Shown: piece after piece, positions 11,546-24,500 of the stretch | Layout of the letters: every line of letters begins with the position of its first letter | How positions within the stretch are numbered: position 1 is the stretch's first letter | DNA from: Liolophura sinensis | Taxonomy: Eukaryota > Mollusca > Polyplacophora > Chitonida > Chitonidae | NCBI RefSeq assembly: GCF_032854445.1 | Contig: NC_088304.1 | Span: 15,601,850 to 15,665,849, forward strand | Length of the DNA stretch: 64,000 nucleotides | Direction: 5' to 3' | The notes under the pieces: model-generated | Database searches by the model: none | What the model saw: only the letters and a program-made list of their open reading frames with translations | Told to the model about the DNA's origin: nothing | Made by a program: the position numbers and the translations under genes

Positions 11546-12594
11546 TAAGTCTTTTATTAGATATGGTCAGATCTAGATAGTTTATCGGGAGTCGAGTCTA
11601 GATCTTTAGGTGAAATAGCCAACAGGGTTGAGTTTTTCACCTGCGAACCTGATTACCATTACACCGATAAAAAAATAGCAGGTAAGGCCTAAGTCTCCTA
11701 TTAAATACATAAGTAACACAGTAAGTTCCTACTGACTATCGTGGTTATCGTAAAATCTATACAGTTTAAGATATTTTTCACGATTCCAGTATTCAGCTTA
11801 AATAAATATGTATGTTCCAGCTATGTGAAATAGTTTTTTTTTCCAGCGATAGAGAAATTCTGAATCTCATGACTGTTTTAAGATCTAATGATGATTTTCG
11901 ATTGTGTTATCCTGTACACGTGATGTGAAAGTTTGGTTTCTGGTCAGTTTTCAGAAAATTTAGACAGATACGCGTAGTTGTCCGCATCGTGATGTGAAAC
12001 ATTTAGCATTAGTTTTGATTTCTGGTTTTGTCATGTGTAAATTAGAATTTGCTCATGAAGACAAGATCTGGCGAATACTGGATGTCAAGTCCAATACTCT
12101 CTACACGGTATTGTGTACATAACAGGCGCCAGTTTTAAAACCCGGCTACACGATCTAATTTTAAACTGGTACGATGCTGTGCACGCTGTGTACCTTTAAT
12201 GTGTGCTACTGTGGTACGTTACCATCGCGAGATGCGCAAACGCATTTGTACGTACAAAACCTTACACATTAGCTTTCTAATTGTAGTGGATGAGAGTGAC
12301 AAAAGAGATGATGTCTTCGTGGTCGATCTTTTGCGTGTACTGGGCGTTTGTCTCACGCGTCATTTGTCTCCGATGAAAGCGACAGTCACAACCAGCAACT
12401 GCTTGGTTACCTACTGCCTTATTCCGGCCACGACTATCTATTAAATACACAAGCTTTTGTGTTCAGCCAAGAGAAACCTTCTGTTATTCTGTCCTCTTGG
12501 GTCATACGTTGGAAGGTCTTGTAGCAACCTGCGTATGGCAAATGAGGTAGCTTAATCGAATCCAGCTCTACATTAGGTCGACTGAAACTTTAAC
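11546..12594. other. No gene recognised
   Basis: An 81-codon ORF at 12199-12444 lacks any recognisable domain. Otherwise nothing is supported. Confidence 0.5.
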
Positions 12595-12747
12595 TCTTTG
12601 CTAATTATCTGACTCCTCTTTGTTAATTACCTGACTCCTCTTTGCTAATTACCTGACTCGTCTTTGCTAAATACTGACTCCTCTTTGCTAAATACCTGGC
12701 TCCTCTTTGCTAATTACCTGGCCCCTCTTTGCTAATTACCTGGCTCC
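12595..12747 (+). repeat. 22-bp minisatellite, seven copies
   Basis: The unit TCTTTGCTAATTACCTGACT plus CC is repeated seven times, one copy being 21 bp. Variants TGACTCC in the first copies and TGGCTCC in the last three suggest a gradient across the array. Confidence 0.93.
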
Positions 12748-13394
12748 AGTCACTACGGTTTTCTCCTCCCACAAACCTGACCGTCGTGATATTTTCGTGA
12801 CAAATAAATGCATCTCCACAAAACGGTATTCCCCAGTAGGTGACGGAAAAATATACGTGGAAAACTGTATCGTGTGGGGTGTTGGTGATTCAGAATATCG
12901 ATTGCCATCGACGAGTTTATTTGTTTGCCAGAATGTCTCTTCAGTACAGACAATTGTGTTTTCACTGTCAAGACGGCCAGTAATTTTTTCCAGTAATTGG
13001 TTCCTTTTCTACTAGGTTTATGGATCAGTCCAGTTTGTGCCACAACTCTACATTTTTAATTGAGTATTGATGAGCAGTCACGTTGGAGACAGATCCTCTC
13101 TCCTGGACATATAAGTGTGCCACTTAATAGTAAGGGATAAAGCATGCATTATTTCTTCCGTCGAAGTATTCTATTATAATAGCTATTGCTTCACTGTAAA
13201 ACAGGCTTGTGCATATATGCAACTGACAATCAATAATCGTGATACATATTCTGTTAAAAGCAATGATCTTAGCGTTGTTGTAATTGGCTTATTATCAAGT
13301 GGCGGTGAAGCTGTTGAGCTTTAGTTGCAACGAAAGGAATTTAACAAAAATCATATTTACGGAAGAATTTCGATAGTTTAATCCGCCACAAAGT
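12748..13394. other. No gene recognised
   Basis: Overlapping ORFs of 102 (+) and 96 (-) codons cover 12707-13043 in opposite strands. The first starts inside the minisatellite. Neither has motifs, so I treat both as chance. Confidence 0.45.
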
Positions 13395-13530
13395 GATTAG
13401 GATCTCTTGTCAGTTTACTTGAATTAGCAATTATTCCATCTCTTGACATCAACTCTTACATTGTGGAAATTTTTGCTCCACAACTAGAGCAGTATTATGT
13501 AAAACCAGTGCAGTGATGTTATAGCCCGTT
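13395..13530 (+). repeat. Dispersed repeat family C copy in duplicated segment
   Basis: CTCTTGTCAGTTTACTTGAA, then a GTAAAACCAGTGCAGTGATG block followed by TTATAG, matches family C. It corresponds to the copy at 18991-19205 at the start of the second duplicate. Confidence 0.5.
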
Positions 13531-14125
13531 TCTTTCAAATATATGAATGTGAATATACAAATATTCTTAGCTCCAAAATTATCTTTAGTAATTGACACGT
13601 ATCACAGTGATATATTTGATGTCCATATTATATTTAAAACATGTAGATATACATTATCTATAACAAGCATGCCATCTGTTTTTTTAATTTTAAGGACATC
13701 GGAGGAAATGAAGTCTACAAACTAAAAACAGCTCGTGAACTGATCTTGTTTTTGAAAAAGTACTCTGCCTTTTCCTAGCAGTTATATAGACGTCCAATAT
13801 ATCGATGTGCAGAGCTTGTGGTGTTACGTGTCACTGACGGCCAATTACCAAGTTACCAGTTACCACAGAGCACATGGTATAGAGACGTTTACTGACACGC
13901 CATGTTGGACATTTCATGGATATTTATGAACATTAATGAGGAATATTAACATAACTACTACACAATATCCAGAAATATTCACACATAGATCTCTGCTGGC
14001 CTTGCCGGGTGTAGATTTTCATATCTGATATATATCAAGTATGCGTATTTGATGCATGCTAGGTAACATCTGTGCAAGGCCCAATCTGTTTGCAGTCAGT
14101 TGGGAGCGTTAGGTAAATTCTGCTT

Positions 14126-14197
14126 AAATAAATAAATAATAAACAGAGCTACGGGCTGTTTTAACACTGCGTAGTTCTGTTTATTATTTATTTATTT
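14126..14197. repeat. 28-bp near-perfect inverted repeat
   Basis: Arms at 14126-14153 and 14170-14197 are reverse complements at 27 of 28 positions, around a 16-base loop. The left arm is AAATAAATAAATAATAAACA followed by GAGCTACG. The second duplicate has the right arm context (CTGCGTAGTTTTGTTTATT, 19444-19462) but a different left side, so the left arm or its extension was gained in copy 1. Confidence 0.85.
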
Positions 14198-14272
14198 ATT
14201 TATTTATTTGATTTACGTCATACTCAAGATTATTTAACTTATACGACATAAACAATAGCCAGTATTATGTGA
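14190..14272 (-). mobile_element. SINE family A, decayed 3' tail
   Basis: TTTATTTGATTTACGTCATA, then CTCAAGATTATTTAACTTAT, ACGAC and CCAGTATTATG, matches the family A tail (ATTTGATTGGTGTTTTACGCC type) in minus orientation with many substitutions and small deletions. Confidence 0.6.
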
Positions 14273-14335
14273 AATTGTGCAATTCCCTGTACATACGTAA
14301 AACATTTGTAAAACGACCGATACATATCCTGCAAA

Positions 14336-14436
<101 letters not shown>

Positions 14437-17400
14437 GAATTTGAAGGATATGTAGTAATCATATTAGCACATTGAAAGCAGGTCAAGGTATTATACTTTA
14501 TGTGTCGAGATTTTAAATTCGCTGCAGGCTGACATTTCTATAACAGTTAATATTTGTTATTGACATGACCACTATATCCACGTCATATATTTTGAGTAAT
14601 AGCACACTTTCATATGAGATTATATTAGTGATTAGATTTATTATATACATCTTTGGGGAATTTCGATGGTTCGCCTTCTTCTTTATAAGAACGAAGAAAA
14701 CCTGTGCCGTTTAAGTACATATGGTGGATGAGTTTTATTAGTTTAGGGATCACTGTATTCGATCCCTATTTCGATTTGTCCAAAGGTAATTGAGAGTTGC
14801 TTCAACTGCCGGGAATCAGTCCAAGACTCTAAGAGACACAATCTTGGTAATTAGTCGCTTGATGACTGAGTGAATAGGAAAGTAAAGCAGCACTAGGTAC
14901 ACTGTGACTTCATGGAAATTATGCCAGGAGTCTGGAGCATAGTAATTCATTGAGGCAGCGCTATGAATATGTTAACACCGCCGTGTCACATGAACACGTC
15001 GTCCTTATATGACCTGAATATCGTGGAATGTAACCTTCAAGGCTAGGGGATGGATATGCACCGTGTTGAATAAAATCGCTACGCTTGATATGTGAACAAT
15101 TTTCCATCAACGCGCAACTGACATATATATTTTTGTTTAACAACTTTTGGGGCACAATTTGGATGCGGATTAAAGTTGCAGGAAAAAACATTTTGGCTTC
15201 TTTCCGGGGACATTGAAATCAATTGACTCTCACTTTTCATGACTCCTATAGTGCCTTACTTCATATAAGCACTCTCTTCTTGCGTTCGCGCTTTGTGTTG
15301 AATGTCGTTTTGGAATTGTCCTGGAGCATCCATTATGATTGACGACTGTTGTATGATTGGTGTACGAATGCTAGATTTAAATCCAAAACCTTCAGACAAA
15401 AACATTTGTAATGATCACATTCTTGTCTAAGGAATTTCCAGCGAGGTTCCCTGTTTCATTGCACCAAATGTTTGACTCGTGTGAGACCCGTGTGTCATTG
15501 ACTAGATGTCTGACTTCGTGGGACCCGTTCTATACCTTTCTGTCAAAGTGTTCCCAAATTCATAAACACGGATTTAACATAGTTGTCTAAATAAAATTGC
15601 AATTCTTTATGATTGCAAAACTTTTTGAGTGCAATACTTTGTTAGTTTTTCCACTCATAAATTGTTGGGTGAAAAGGTGTATGTGTTGAAGAAATTTCCT
15701 CTGTCATTGTCACCATTTGAACATTTCTCGTGTAGTGGGTATATGAAATAACAAGCTTGTTAGAAATGGCGCCTACACTTTGCTGATCATGTTGGTATAT
15801 GATATGAAAGAAAGCGAAAAAAAAAGGCCAGATGTTATAACCAAGCGAACAAGCAATATTTCTGTTTTCGAACAAAGCCACACGACTGTTTTCTCGACTG
15901 TTATTCCTGTAAGGATTATTAGAGACAATGAATAATTTAGGTCTCCTTTGGGCGCATGGTTGTCACGATATTTAGCTTTAGTTGCACGTTTTTACGATCA
16001 GTTTGTTTTTGTCTTCGCCATCGATCTAGTCGCGCATTTGATTGCCTGGTGACTTAACATTGTTCTTTACTCATCAAGATGCCGACGGACAGTGTCCTTT
16101 CATTGTTACAATGCGTCACGTGGAAAGTGTTCTCAGATTACAAAACCTCGATCGTGCACCCGTTGTGACACTGCTTCACTTTTAAAACAACAAAAACAGC
16201 TTTTAATTTCCGTGTAAGCATAGACTATTATCGTACTTGATTTCATCGTCATTATCTAAATTCCTTTGTTTAGGCGTTATGTAATCATTTTTTTTTTGGC
16301 TTTTTTTTTACTATTGGGATACAACAGATGCTGTTTAACTGTGTAAACTGCTATATTAGATGTCTTAGTTTTCTCTGACCGCACGCAGCGGGCGATCCTG
16401 CTATTGATTAATTGACAATCCTGATTCTTTAACAATACTGAATTGGATGAATGTTTTATGCCTGACGATATCTCGGACACAAAATATGGTTGATCAATGT
16501 GCTTATCGGCTAGGGTTAATATTAGTCTACTTTTGACAAACAGTTATGCACGGTTTTGACCCGGTTGTGATTCTTCTGTGTTGTCCTCTCTGATCACAGT
16601 CCAATACAGATAGCACACGCCACACTAACCTGGTTATCTCATATCGAGTAGAGAACGCGGTCTTGACACTGGGATACTGTGTCATGCGGATATCATTTCA
16701 TTCTCAATGCATAGTCTTCAGAAGAAAGCGTATGTGTGTGCTTCAAGTGCCTCTTGCTGCTTTTAACTGTGAGTTCTGTCCATAAATACTTTTGTTTATT
16801 TTCGCCACTTTTCCAATTGATCTTTACATATTGTATATGGTAACACTCAGTGTATTACGATTTATCCTGAGGCCCCAGTCTGTTGGTGTCCTTAGTTTCC
16901 ACGAAGAACCTGTTCGTGGGAAGCAAGTTTTACCCTTGTCGAGTTCAATTTGCTCTTAGCTTTACTGTGTAAATACCTCATCTTTGCAAACTTCTGATTT
17001 TTTTTGGTTGCGAGTGTTTTGTTTTACATTAGCTACAGTGTCAATAATATCATTCATTCGGTGAGTGTTTCTAGAGTGCATATTTCGACTTGTTTATTGT
17101 CCTATATCTATTGTGTTCAGAGAACATTCCACAGCACAGTGTTTGAAACCACCTGCATGCACAATTTTACTGTATCTAATTAATTCTTAGAGCAAATCTA
17201 GTAAATATGTTGCAAGTTTTTAATATCAACCTGAGAGAGCTGTTTGATTCAGTGGGTTATTTTCTTAGACTATATGCCAGAGTGTTTACTATATACTGTC
17301 ATTGCTACTCTGGTTTTTCTCTCTCCGCTGTAAATTTTCCGACTTAATAATACTTCACTCGTAAGATGACGACTGAGGCAATTGCAAGACGACAAAGCAG

Positions 17401-17880
17401 CCAGCAAGAACTGGATTTTTGAACCCTCGACCTGATTTTCCAGGCATTAGTAGTCTGAAATGAGGCAGTATGAACTTATTAGGCTAGGAAGTCTCAGTCA
17501 GAATACAAATTTCGCTGAATCAACGAAAACCAGGTAGTCTGTAGAAATAGATGCCATAAATTGTCGTTAAAGTCGGAAGTCGGTTTTGTAAATCTTCAAA
17601 AGTTGCTTTGGAACAAGCCTTGGAATCTTATATATAAATAAAATAAATAAGTATGTAATTCGCGACATTAAAATGATGTTTTCAAATTATTGAATTTCAA
17701 AAGACAAGAAGTGCCTCTGTAAATTAGAACGTGTTCGACCTTTTTATATTTCTAGCGGCTCACCATATGCCAATCACCCTTCCATTTGAACCGGTTTATT
17801 GCACTGCATATGAAAGGCTCAGGTGAAGAGTTATAACCTTCGCTGACCAGTCCGCGTAACTGTCAAACGCTGCTCCTGGC

Positions 17881-18010
17881 CGCGGTGAATCGACACCTGG
17901 TAAACGAGGTAGCAGCTTCGAATCCATGGATGAATTGCAGGAGGTCTGCCTGTTACAGGTCGAAGGGTTGTGTTTCCTCCCGTCACTTCGATTTCTACCA
18001 CCCATAAACC
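17881..18010 (+). mobile_element. Probable tRNA-derived SINE remnant
   Basis: GGTAGCAGCTTCGAATCCATG holds a B-box-like TTCGAATCC. It is followed by GTTTCCTCCCGTCAC and ACCACCCATAAACCGCC, the body order seen in other tRNA-derived SINEs of this window. No tail or target-site duplication is visible. Confidence 0.4.
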
Positions 18011-18519
18011 GCCTGCCCATGTACGTGAGACGTTAGCCGATTTCGGCAGTAATAAATGAACACAATCTTTTTTCACTAAGTAGATGTCTTGTAAATTGCC
18101 ATTCACCCCAAACTTGTGGAAATGGCTCAATTTTTTTTTATACCACGGTCATTGGTTTGTCCCCCCTTAAGGTATGTCTTTGTTGTTAAGTCCACTATAG
18201 CCTTCCTTGTAAAACCTGAAGCGATATAAGGACTAAATCCATTAAAACAACAAAATATCGTATTTGTACGGTATCTCTTAGGATGCGACATAAACGATGT
18301 AGTTATATACACTCACCGCTTGTGTTAGTATTCAACACCACAGTATTCAAGCCCGGCTAACACTATTAAGCTTTTGTTGCAATCGAGGGAATTGTGGTAT
18401 CCGATTTATATTAATGTAATGTATATATGCATGGGGTTAACGTCGTACTTTGTCAGTTATATAGCGACGAGGAGTCATAAAGTGCGGGTTTATGTACTGT
18501 GTGCTCTTGTGACAGGGCG
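18011..18519. other. No gene recognised
   Basis: AT-rich DNA with short ORFs lacking motifs. Confidence 0.5.
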
Positions 18520-18632
18520 AGTCCATGCCTCCAAACAGGCAGCAAGTGCCATTTTAAAGTCTTTGGTATGACCCGAGGTTGATCGCTGGTCTCTCGACTT
18601 TGAGGTGGACGCTCTAACCAGTAGGCCCCCGA
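18520..18632 (-). mobile_element. SINE family B, head fragment
   Basis: ATTTTAAAGTCTTTGGTATG, ACCCGAGGTTGATCGCTGG and GGACGCTCTAACCAGTAGGC are the reverse complement of the family B head and first body part (10078-10170). A-box-like and B-box-like blocks are kept. The 3' half is missing. Confidence 0.75.
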
Positions 18633-18990
18633 AGGGGGCAGTGTTAGTGTGTGATATAATATTTAAATTGAGAAATAACATAACTCTTTCTCTAAACGTT
18701 CAACAAAACACTCCTGTTCACCCATGAACAGGAATCTGCTCCATTCCGGTTAATTTAATATTAAAAATTTAAGCAGACTTGATTTCCTGGGATATAATAT
18801 CCTGACTTCCTGAAAAAGTCATGTAATTTGACAGCTGTCATAAATTTTCAAGGAACTCCAGTAGATAAATAAACAACGATATTTATATGCAACGTGATGC
18901 ATGCGACTAGTACACATGTAGTACACGTTTAAAACAAAATATGGTACATTTACACATCGGAATAAAATAATATATAACACTGAGCATAGA
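18633..18990. other. No gene recognised
   Basis: AT-rich intergenic DNA, no supported features. Confidence 0.5.
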
Positions 18991-19205
18991 GACTAAAACG
19001 ACGGCAGCGATGAGAGTGTGACAGTTAGCATATGATCCGGCCTTCTAACAGGTGAAGTCTGGGCTCTTGTCAGTTTACCTCAATTAAAATTATTCTACAT
19101 ACTGACGTAAATTCTTAGATAGTAGTAACTTAGACGGCCCTTTTCACCACAGCTTAAACAGCTTTTACATGTGTATAAAACCAATAGAGTAATGTTATAG
19201 TCAGT
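18991..19205 (+). repeat. Dispersed repeat family C copy
   Basis: GACTAAAACGACGGCAGCGA, GTCAGTTTACCTCAATTAAA, ACGTAAATTCTTAGATAGTA and GTATAAAACCAATAGAGTAA follow the family C order. It lies at the start of the second duplicate. Confidence 0.6.
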
Positions 19206-20068
19206 TTCTTTTAAACCGTTGCCTGTGCTCAGCTCCAAAATAGTGTTTAGTCAGTGACACGTGATACTTTGATGTGTCTGATTTGCAGTAATACGAACAA
19301 CCAACATATCGATGTACAGAGCTTGTAGTGTTACTTGTCACCTACTAAAGGCCATTTTAGTGGAGAGCAGGAGTGATTGAACTGATTCGGAACAAAGTCG
19401 GGGGCATTAGGTAAATTCCGCTTAACCATGGATTGTTTAAGCACTGCGTAGTTTTGTTTATTCATAAGTAATTATTTGTATGTAAGTAATTATATGTATG
19501 GTGCGAAATTCCCTGTACATATGTTAAACGATCAATAAATATGGATGAATCTTCAGGCTGTGTAGTAATCAGGTCAAGGTATTCAGTGTGACGAGGTTTT
19601 AATTCGCTCCAGGCTGACTTTGCTTTAATCTTTAATATTTTTTGCTGATATGACAAGTATATCCACGTCATATACTCGCTATATTTTAAGTAAAATGGCA
19701 CTTACATGAATGGTCAGATTTCCTATGTATATCTCTCAGGATGTTTAATGGTTTGCCTTCCTCTTTATACAGTTATGAAGAACATTTATATGACCTTTTA
19801 AATATACATGATGGATCAGTCTCATTAGTTTAGAGATTACTTTACACAGTTGTGTTAGATTTGTCTTAAGTTAACTGTGAGGTGCTTCGCCTGCAGTAAA
19901 GAAAGACAATCTTGATGAATAGTGACTTGATAATTGGCATAAGAGAAAGGTACAGCAGTTCTCGGTACACTGTGACTGTATGGAAATCAAGCCAGTTGTC
20001 TGCAGCGTGGCGTTTCATTGAGGCAGCACTATGACTATGTCAACACCACCCTGCTATATGAAGCCGTC

Positions 20069-21830
20069 TGCAGGTTCAAGAAGTTGTATCACCAAACTCT
20101 TGTCAACCCTACTTACGAGAGCGTTTCGAGAAGTAAAGTCATTTTGGAATAAGTATTGTTGTGCCATAACCAAAAAATTAAGGTGTCGGCTGCATGTGCA
20201 TTCTTAACAACTCCAAACGTCTTACAGAAGAACTTGATGCTCATATGCATGTAATGTACAAAGACGTATCCAAATGGGATTTCTTTGCTCTCTATACTAT
20301 AATTCCTCACAAAGACCTTATTGAAAGAATATCGTTGTTAATTGTCTCGGTATTTACTAAAACAGGTCACTCTTAAATTAACGTCAGAAGCAATAAGGCT
20401 TTCTTTACTTCTGCTATTCATAAAGGTTACCACTCATGGAATGTGACATTATTTATTGAATTACTTGGATTTCTCATTAATAACATCTATGTGAAATTTG
20501 GGGATACCGTTTACCAACAGTGCATAGGTATTCCAGTGAGTACCTTTTGGCAGACCTATACATGTTTTCACATGAATATGACTATATGCATAAATTACCT
20601 AAAAGTGATATCTTTAAAGCTCGATCGTTTTCATTTACCAAGCGGTATATTGATAATCTGCTGGAGTTAAATAACCCCCATATTGCTGAAGCGGTGAAGG
20701 AAATCTATCCGCCTTCATTGGATTTAAAGGTGACAACAGGTAGCCCTGATGGTACATCTTATTTGGATCTATATCTGTACAAAGACGAACAAGGTCTCCT
20801 TTCACGCCGCCTTTACAACGAAAGGGATAATTTCAATTTTGATACTGTAAATTATCCCTATTTGGATAGCAATATACCAATGGGCATATGGCGTTTACAT
20901 ATCTCGCCTTGTAGCATTTGTCATTTCTTGCGTAAATTGTGACGACTTTAATCTGCGACACAAGTTGTTAGTTCAAAAACTAGTTTGTCAAGGATGCTCC
21001 ATCAAACGCCTTCATTCTAAGTTTCTCAAATTTTACAATGAGTATAACACTCTTGTTGACAGGTATGATCAGAGAGTTCAGAATCTCTGGCGATCTGCAT
21101 TATGATCAACCACATAGACGGCGCTGTTATCCTTATATACATATCTATGGCGTACATGGTATTTAACAACATAGATGGCACTGGTTGCCGAGTGTAACCG
21201 TGGTGATAGGTGGTAGTTGGTGGTAGTTTGTTTATTGGGGTTTCCATTCTAATGAATGATGCACGCCAAAGTGTATAACGGTCTATCTTTTAGACAGCTT
21301 TTATACAGACCAGCATGCATGTGTAACATCATAGATGGCGCCTCTTGTAGTGTGAGATCTTGACATATTGCGGGAAAGGCGTTACTTTTGAATCACAATC
21401 TGTTCGGTTAAGGTCTGTAACGCTCGTTATTTTCGAACTGTATCTAATACCGCTTAACCTGGGGCTAGGGGCCGTAAAGGCAGCCATGCTCATTACATCA
21501 GCATGATGCCTTTATGAACAGTTGCAATCAAAGCGCGACTGAGATACCTTGTTTAATTGTTATTTGACCGGGAACTCATTCATGGACTACGAATTTGAAC
21601 TTTGATATGGACACCAGGCCTGGAATATCCACTGTCTGCCCGGCATCATTGAAAACTGATGATCGCTTCTCTCTTGTGTGTTACCGGCTTTATTTCCTAT
21701 TTGTATAATTTCTTACATACCTTTGTCTTTGGGAGCTAGTGTTAAACGTTGTTTTGGAAATGGATCTTGCGATTACCGACTTGGAACGCCCTTTACGGAC
21801 TCCGAATGGTATACGAATGTCGGAAATGAG
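20069..21830 (+). mobile_element. Penelope-like retroelement insertion, decayed
   Basis: The limits come from comparison with the uninterrupted copy of the duplicated segment. The first half encodes a broken reverse transcriptase. After the coding part (past about 21100) comes a noncoding 3' region with several ACATAGATGGCGC-type elements at roughly 50-75-bp spacing (about 21113, 21169 and 21332). The whole 3' part is repeated on the minus strand at 57870-58815, which confirms a multi-copy element. No clear target-site duplication or terminal repeat is seen at the 20069 end. The Penelope-like assignment rests on the style of the RT motifs; a GIY-YIG endonuclease domain, usual in that group, is not visible. 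Confidence 0.75.
20170..21103 (+). pseudogene. Reverse transcriptase pseudogene (Penelope-like)
   Basis: Three frame blocks carry RT-like sequence. Block 1 (20194-20373) includes motif A, WDFFALYTIIPH, with its aspartate at 20278-20280, and ends in a TAA at 20374. The same frame continues (20443 on) with NIYVKFGDTVYQQCIGIP, the start of the motif B region. There a small deletion near 20530-20545 removes the expected asparagine-cysteine-alanine-proline stretch and shifts the frame. Block 2 (about 20545-20880) has LLADLYMFSHEYDY, then RYIDNLLELNN with the catalytic YxDD changed to YIDN (Y at 20646), then YLDLYLYKDEQG and NYPYLDSNIP. A further frameshift near 20885 leads to block 3, ending with FYNEYNTLVDRYDQ near 21070. 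It is certainly non-functional. Confidence 0.85.
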
Positions 21831-24500
21831 CCTTATATTTACATGACCTGAATATCGTGGAATGTGACCGTGTTGAATAAAATCGCTAGGCTTAATATGT
21901 GAACAGTTGCTGTTAACACTCAAATGGTATTTATATTTATAGCACCAGCACCATTTGGATGCAGATTAAAATTTTACAAGCAAAAATGAAACATTTTTGC
22001 GTCTTTTTGGGAACATTGAAAACTATTGATTGCCTTGTCCTAATTTCTTAATGTACGTACTCTCTTATTTCTTTCGCGGTTTATGTTCAGTGTCGTTTTG
22101 GAAATTGTCCTATAACGTCCATTATGACCGACGATTGGTGTGCGAGTGCTAGATTTAAATTCCAAGCCATCAGACAAAAACATTTCTGGTGGCGACATTC
22201 TAATCTACGGAATTTCATGTGAGCCACCATATTTCATTGCATCAAATATTAGACTCTGTGGGACCCGTGTTTCGTTGCACCAAATTCAAAAACACGCATT
22301 TAACATACTTGTCTAAATAAAATTGCAGTACTTTTTAAGTGCCGTCAGATTAGAGCGTGTACTCCATATATCGATTCATAGCCCACCATAGTGAAAGGGT
22401 GTATGTGTTGAAGAAATTTCCTCTGTCACAGTCACAATTTGAACATATTCTGTGTATATAAACTAACATGCTTGTTAAGAATGGCGCCCACACTTTGCTG
22501 ATAATCACAGTAAATGATATGAAATAAAATGGAAAAAAAGGGCCAACAAGCAGTATTTCTGTCTGTGAACAAAGCCACAAGACTGTATTTTCTGCGGTTA
22601 TTCCTGTAATAAGAGACAGTGGATAATTTAGGTCACTTTGGGTCTATAGTTGTCACGATATTTAGCTTTAGTTGCACGTTTTTACCATCGGTTTGTTTTT
22701 GTCTTCGCCATCGATCCAGATGTGCTTTTGTTTGCCTGATGAGGAGACGTTGTCCACTTATCCATCAAGATGCCGACGGATAGTGTCCTTTCATTGTCAC
22801 AATGCGTCACGTGCTAGGTGTTCTTAGATTACAAAACCTCGATCGTGCATCTGTTGTGACACTGCTTCATTTTTTACAAAGAACAAAAAAGGTTTTAATT
22901 TCTCACGAACTGTCTTGTTTTAGCATACTTGCTTTCATCGTCATTATCTAAATACCTTTGTTTAGGCGTTCTGTGATAATCTTTGTATTACTGTTGGGAT
23001 ACAACATTTGCTGTTCATGGTAACGAAGGCTTTTAAACGACCAATACATATACAACTTTAACTTTGTAAACTGCTATATAAGGTCTCTAGCTTTCTCTGA
23101 CCGTATGCAGCGAGCGATCCGGCTTTCAATTGATCGACAATCCCACTTCTTTAACAATACTGAATTGGATGGGTGTTTTATGCGTGACGATAACTCGGAC
23201 ACAAGACGTTGCTGATCAATGTTTTTATCGGTGACGGCTAATATTTGTCTACATTAACAAACAGTTATACACGGTTCTTGTTTACTGATCGTGCCTGGTT
23301 GTAATTCTCCTGTGTTGTCCTCTGATCACAGTCCAATACGGATAGCACACGCCACACTAACCTGGTTATCTCATATCGAGTAGGGAACGCGTTTTTGAGT
23401 CTAGGATATCGTGTCATTAAGAAATCATTCCATTCTCCATCTGTAGTTTCAGAAGAAGGCGTAAGTGTCTGTCTCAAGTGCTCCCTGCTGGTTTTAAACG
23501 TGAGTTTGCCCGTAAATTCTTCCATTTATTTTCTTCTCTGCAACTTTTTGTAATTGGTCTTGATGTATTGAATATGGAAATACTGAGTGGATTGTCATTC
23601 TTTTCTGAAGCCCCTGTTTGTTATTGTTGATCTTTGTGGTTGCACAAACCTGTTTGTTGGAAACAAGGTTAACGTAACTTCACTGTATAAGTGCAAACTT
23701 GTGTTGTTGTTTTTTTTTGGGAGCGAGTGTTTTGTTTCACATAACCTATAATGCCATTAATGTCATTAATTCGGCAAGTGTTTCTAATGTGTTTACAATG
23801 GCTTGTTTATTATTAGCATACGGAGAATATTCCACTGCGCAATATTTGACGCTACCTGCATGCACAACCCTGCTGTATCCAATTAATTCTTACTGCTCAT
23901 CAAATAGACATCTAACTTGCGTAGGTTTATAAGTTTTAAAATTTATTTTGTAAATTTCTTAGACTTAATTCTATTTCGTAGTGTATATACCAGAGTGTTT
24001 GACTCGTAAGACCACGGCACGAATCGGAGGACGATAGCAACAGCTCGGTCTGAACCCTCGACCTATTGTATTAGTGGTCTTAACAGAGATAATGTGATAT
24101 AAAAATTGCCATCAAAGTCGGAATTTAAATCTCTTTTTTTAAACGTTCAAAAGTTGTTTTAAAACATGTCTTGTAATATTCGACTGAAGAAATAGGTATA
24201 TACTTAACGACATTAAAATGATGTTGTCAGAGATAAGGAATGTCATAAACAAAACGTGATTTGAACATTCTATCAAACAGTAAGGAGAATCACGCAAGTA
24301 AGGGCAGTGTCATTCCCATAAAGTGGACCGTGTTCGACATATGTATATTTCTAGCTGCTGACTATGTACCAACCACCGTTCTATTTGAACCGGCTATTGT
24401 AGGCCTACTTCTATATTAGTGCATATAAAAGGCTCAGGTAAAGAGTTACAGCTTGTACTATTAACCTTTGTGCAACCGGTCAGCGTAATGGTCAAGTGTT

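Larger units (their letters stand above)
19040..24500 (+). repeat. Large duplicated segment, copy 2, interrupted by a retroelement
   Basis: This is the second direct copy of the 13395-17880 segment (matching landmarks are listed there). Between GAAGCCGTC (ends 20068) and CCTTATAT (starts 21831) it holds about 1.76 kb that is absent from copy 1, where GAACACGTCGTCCTTATATG reads straight through. The inserted DNA is the reverse-transcriptase element. Copy 2 has no (AT)n expansion. No intact gene is visible in the shared sequence. Confidence 0.85.

Noticed and set aside
12707-13043. Opposed ORFs of 102 and 96 codons
   Set aside because: They overlap each other antisense, one starts in a minisatellite, and neither shows a motif.
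20069-21830. Retrovirus or LTR retrotransposon
   Set aside because: No protease, integrase, RNase H or long terminal repeats are visible. The RT motif style and truncated sister copy fit a Penelope-like or other target-primed element better.
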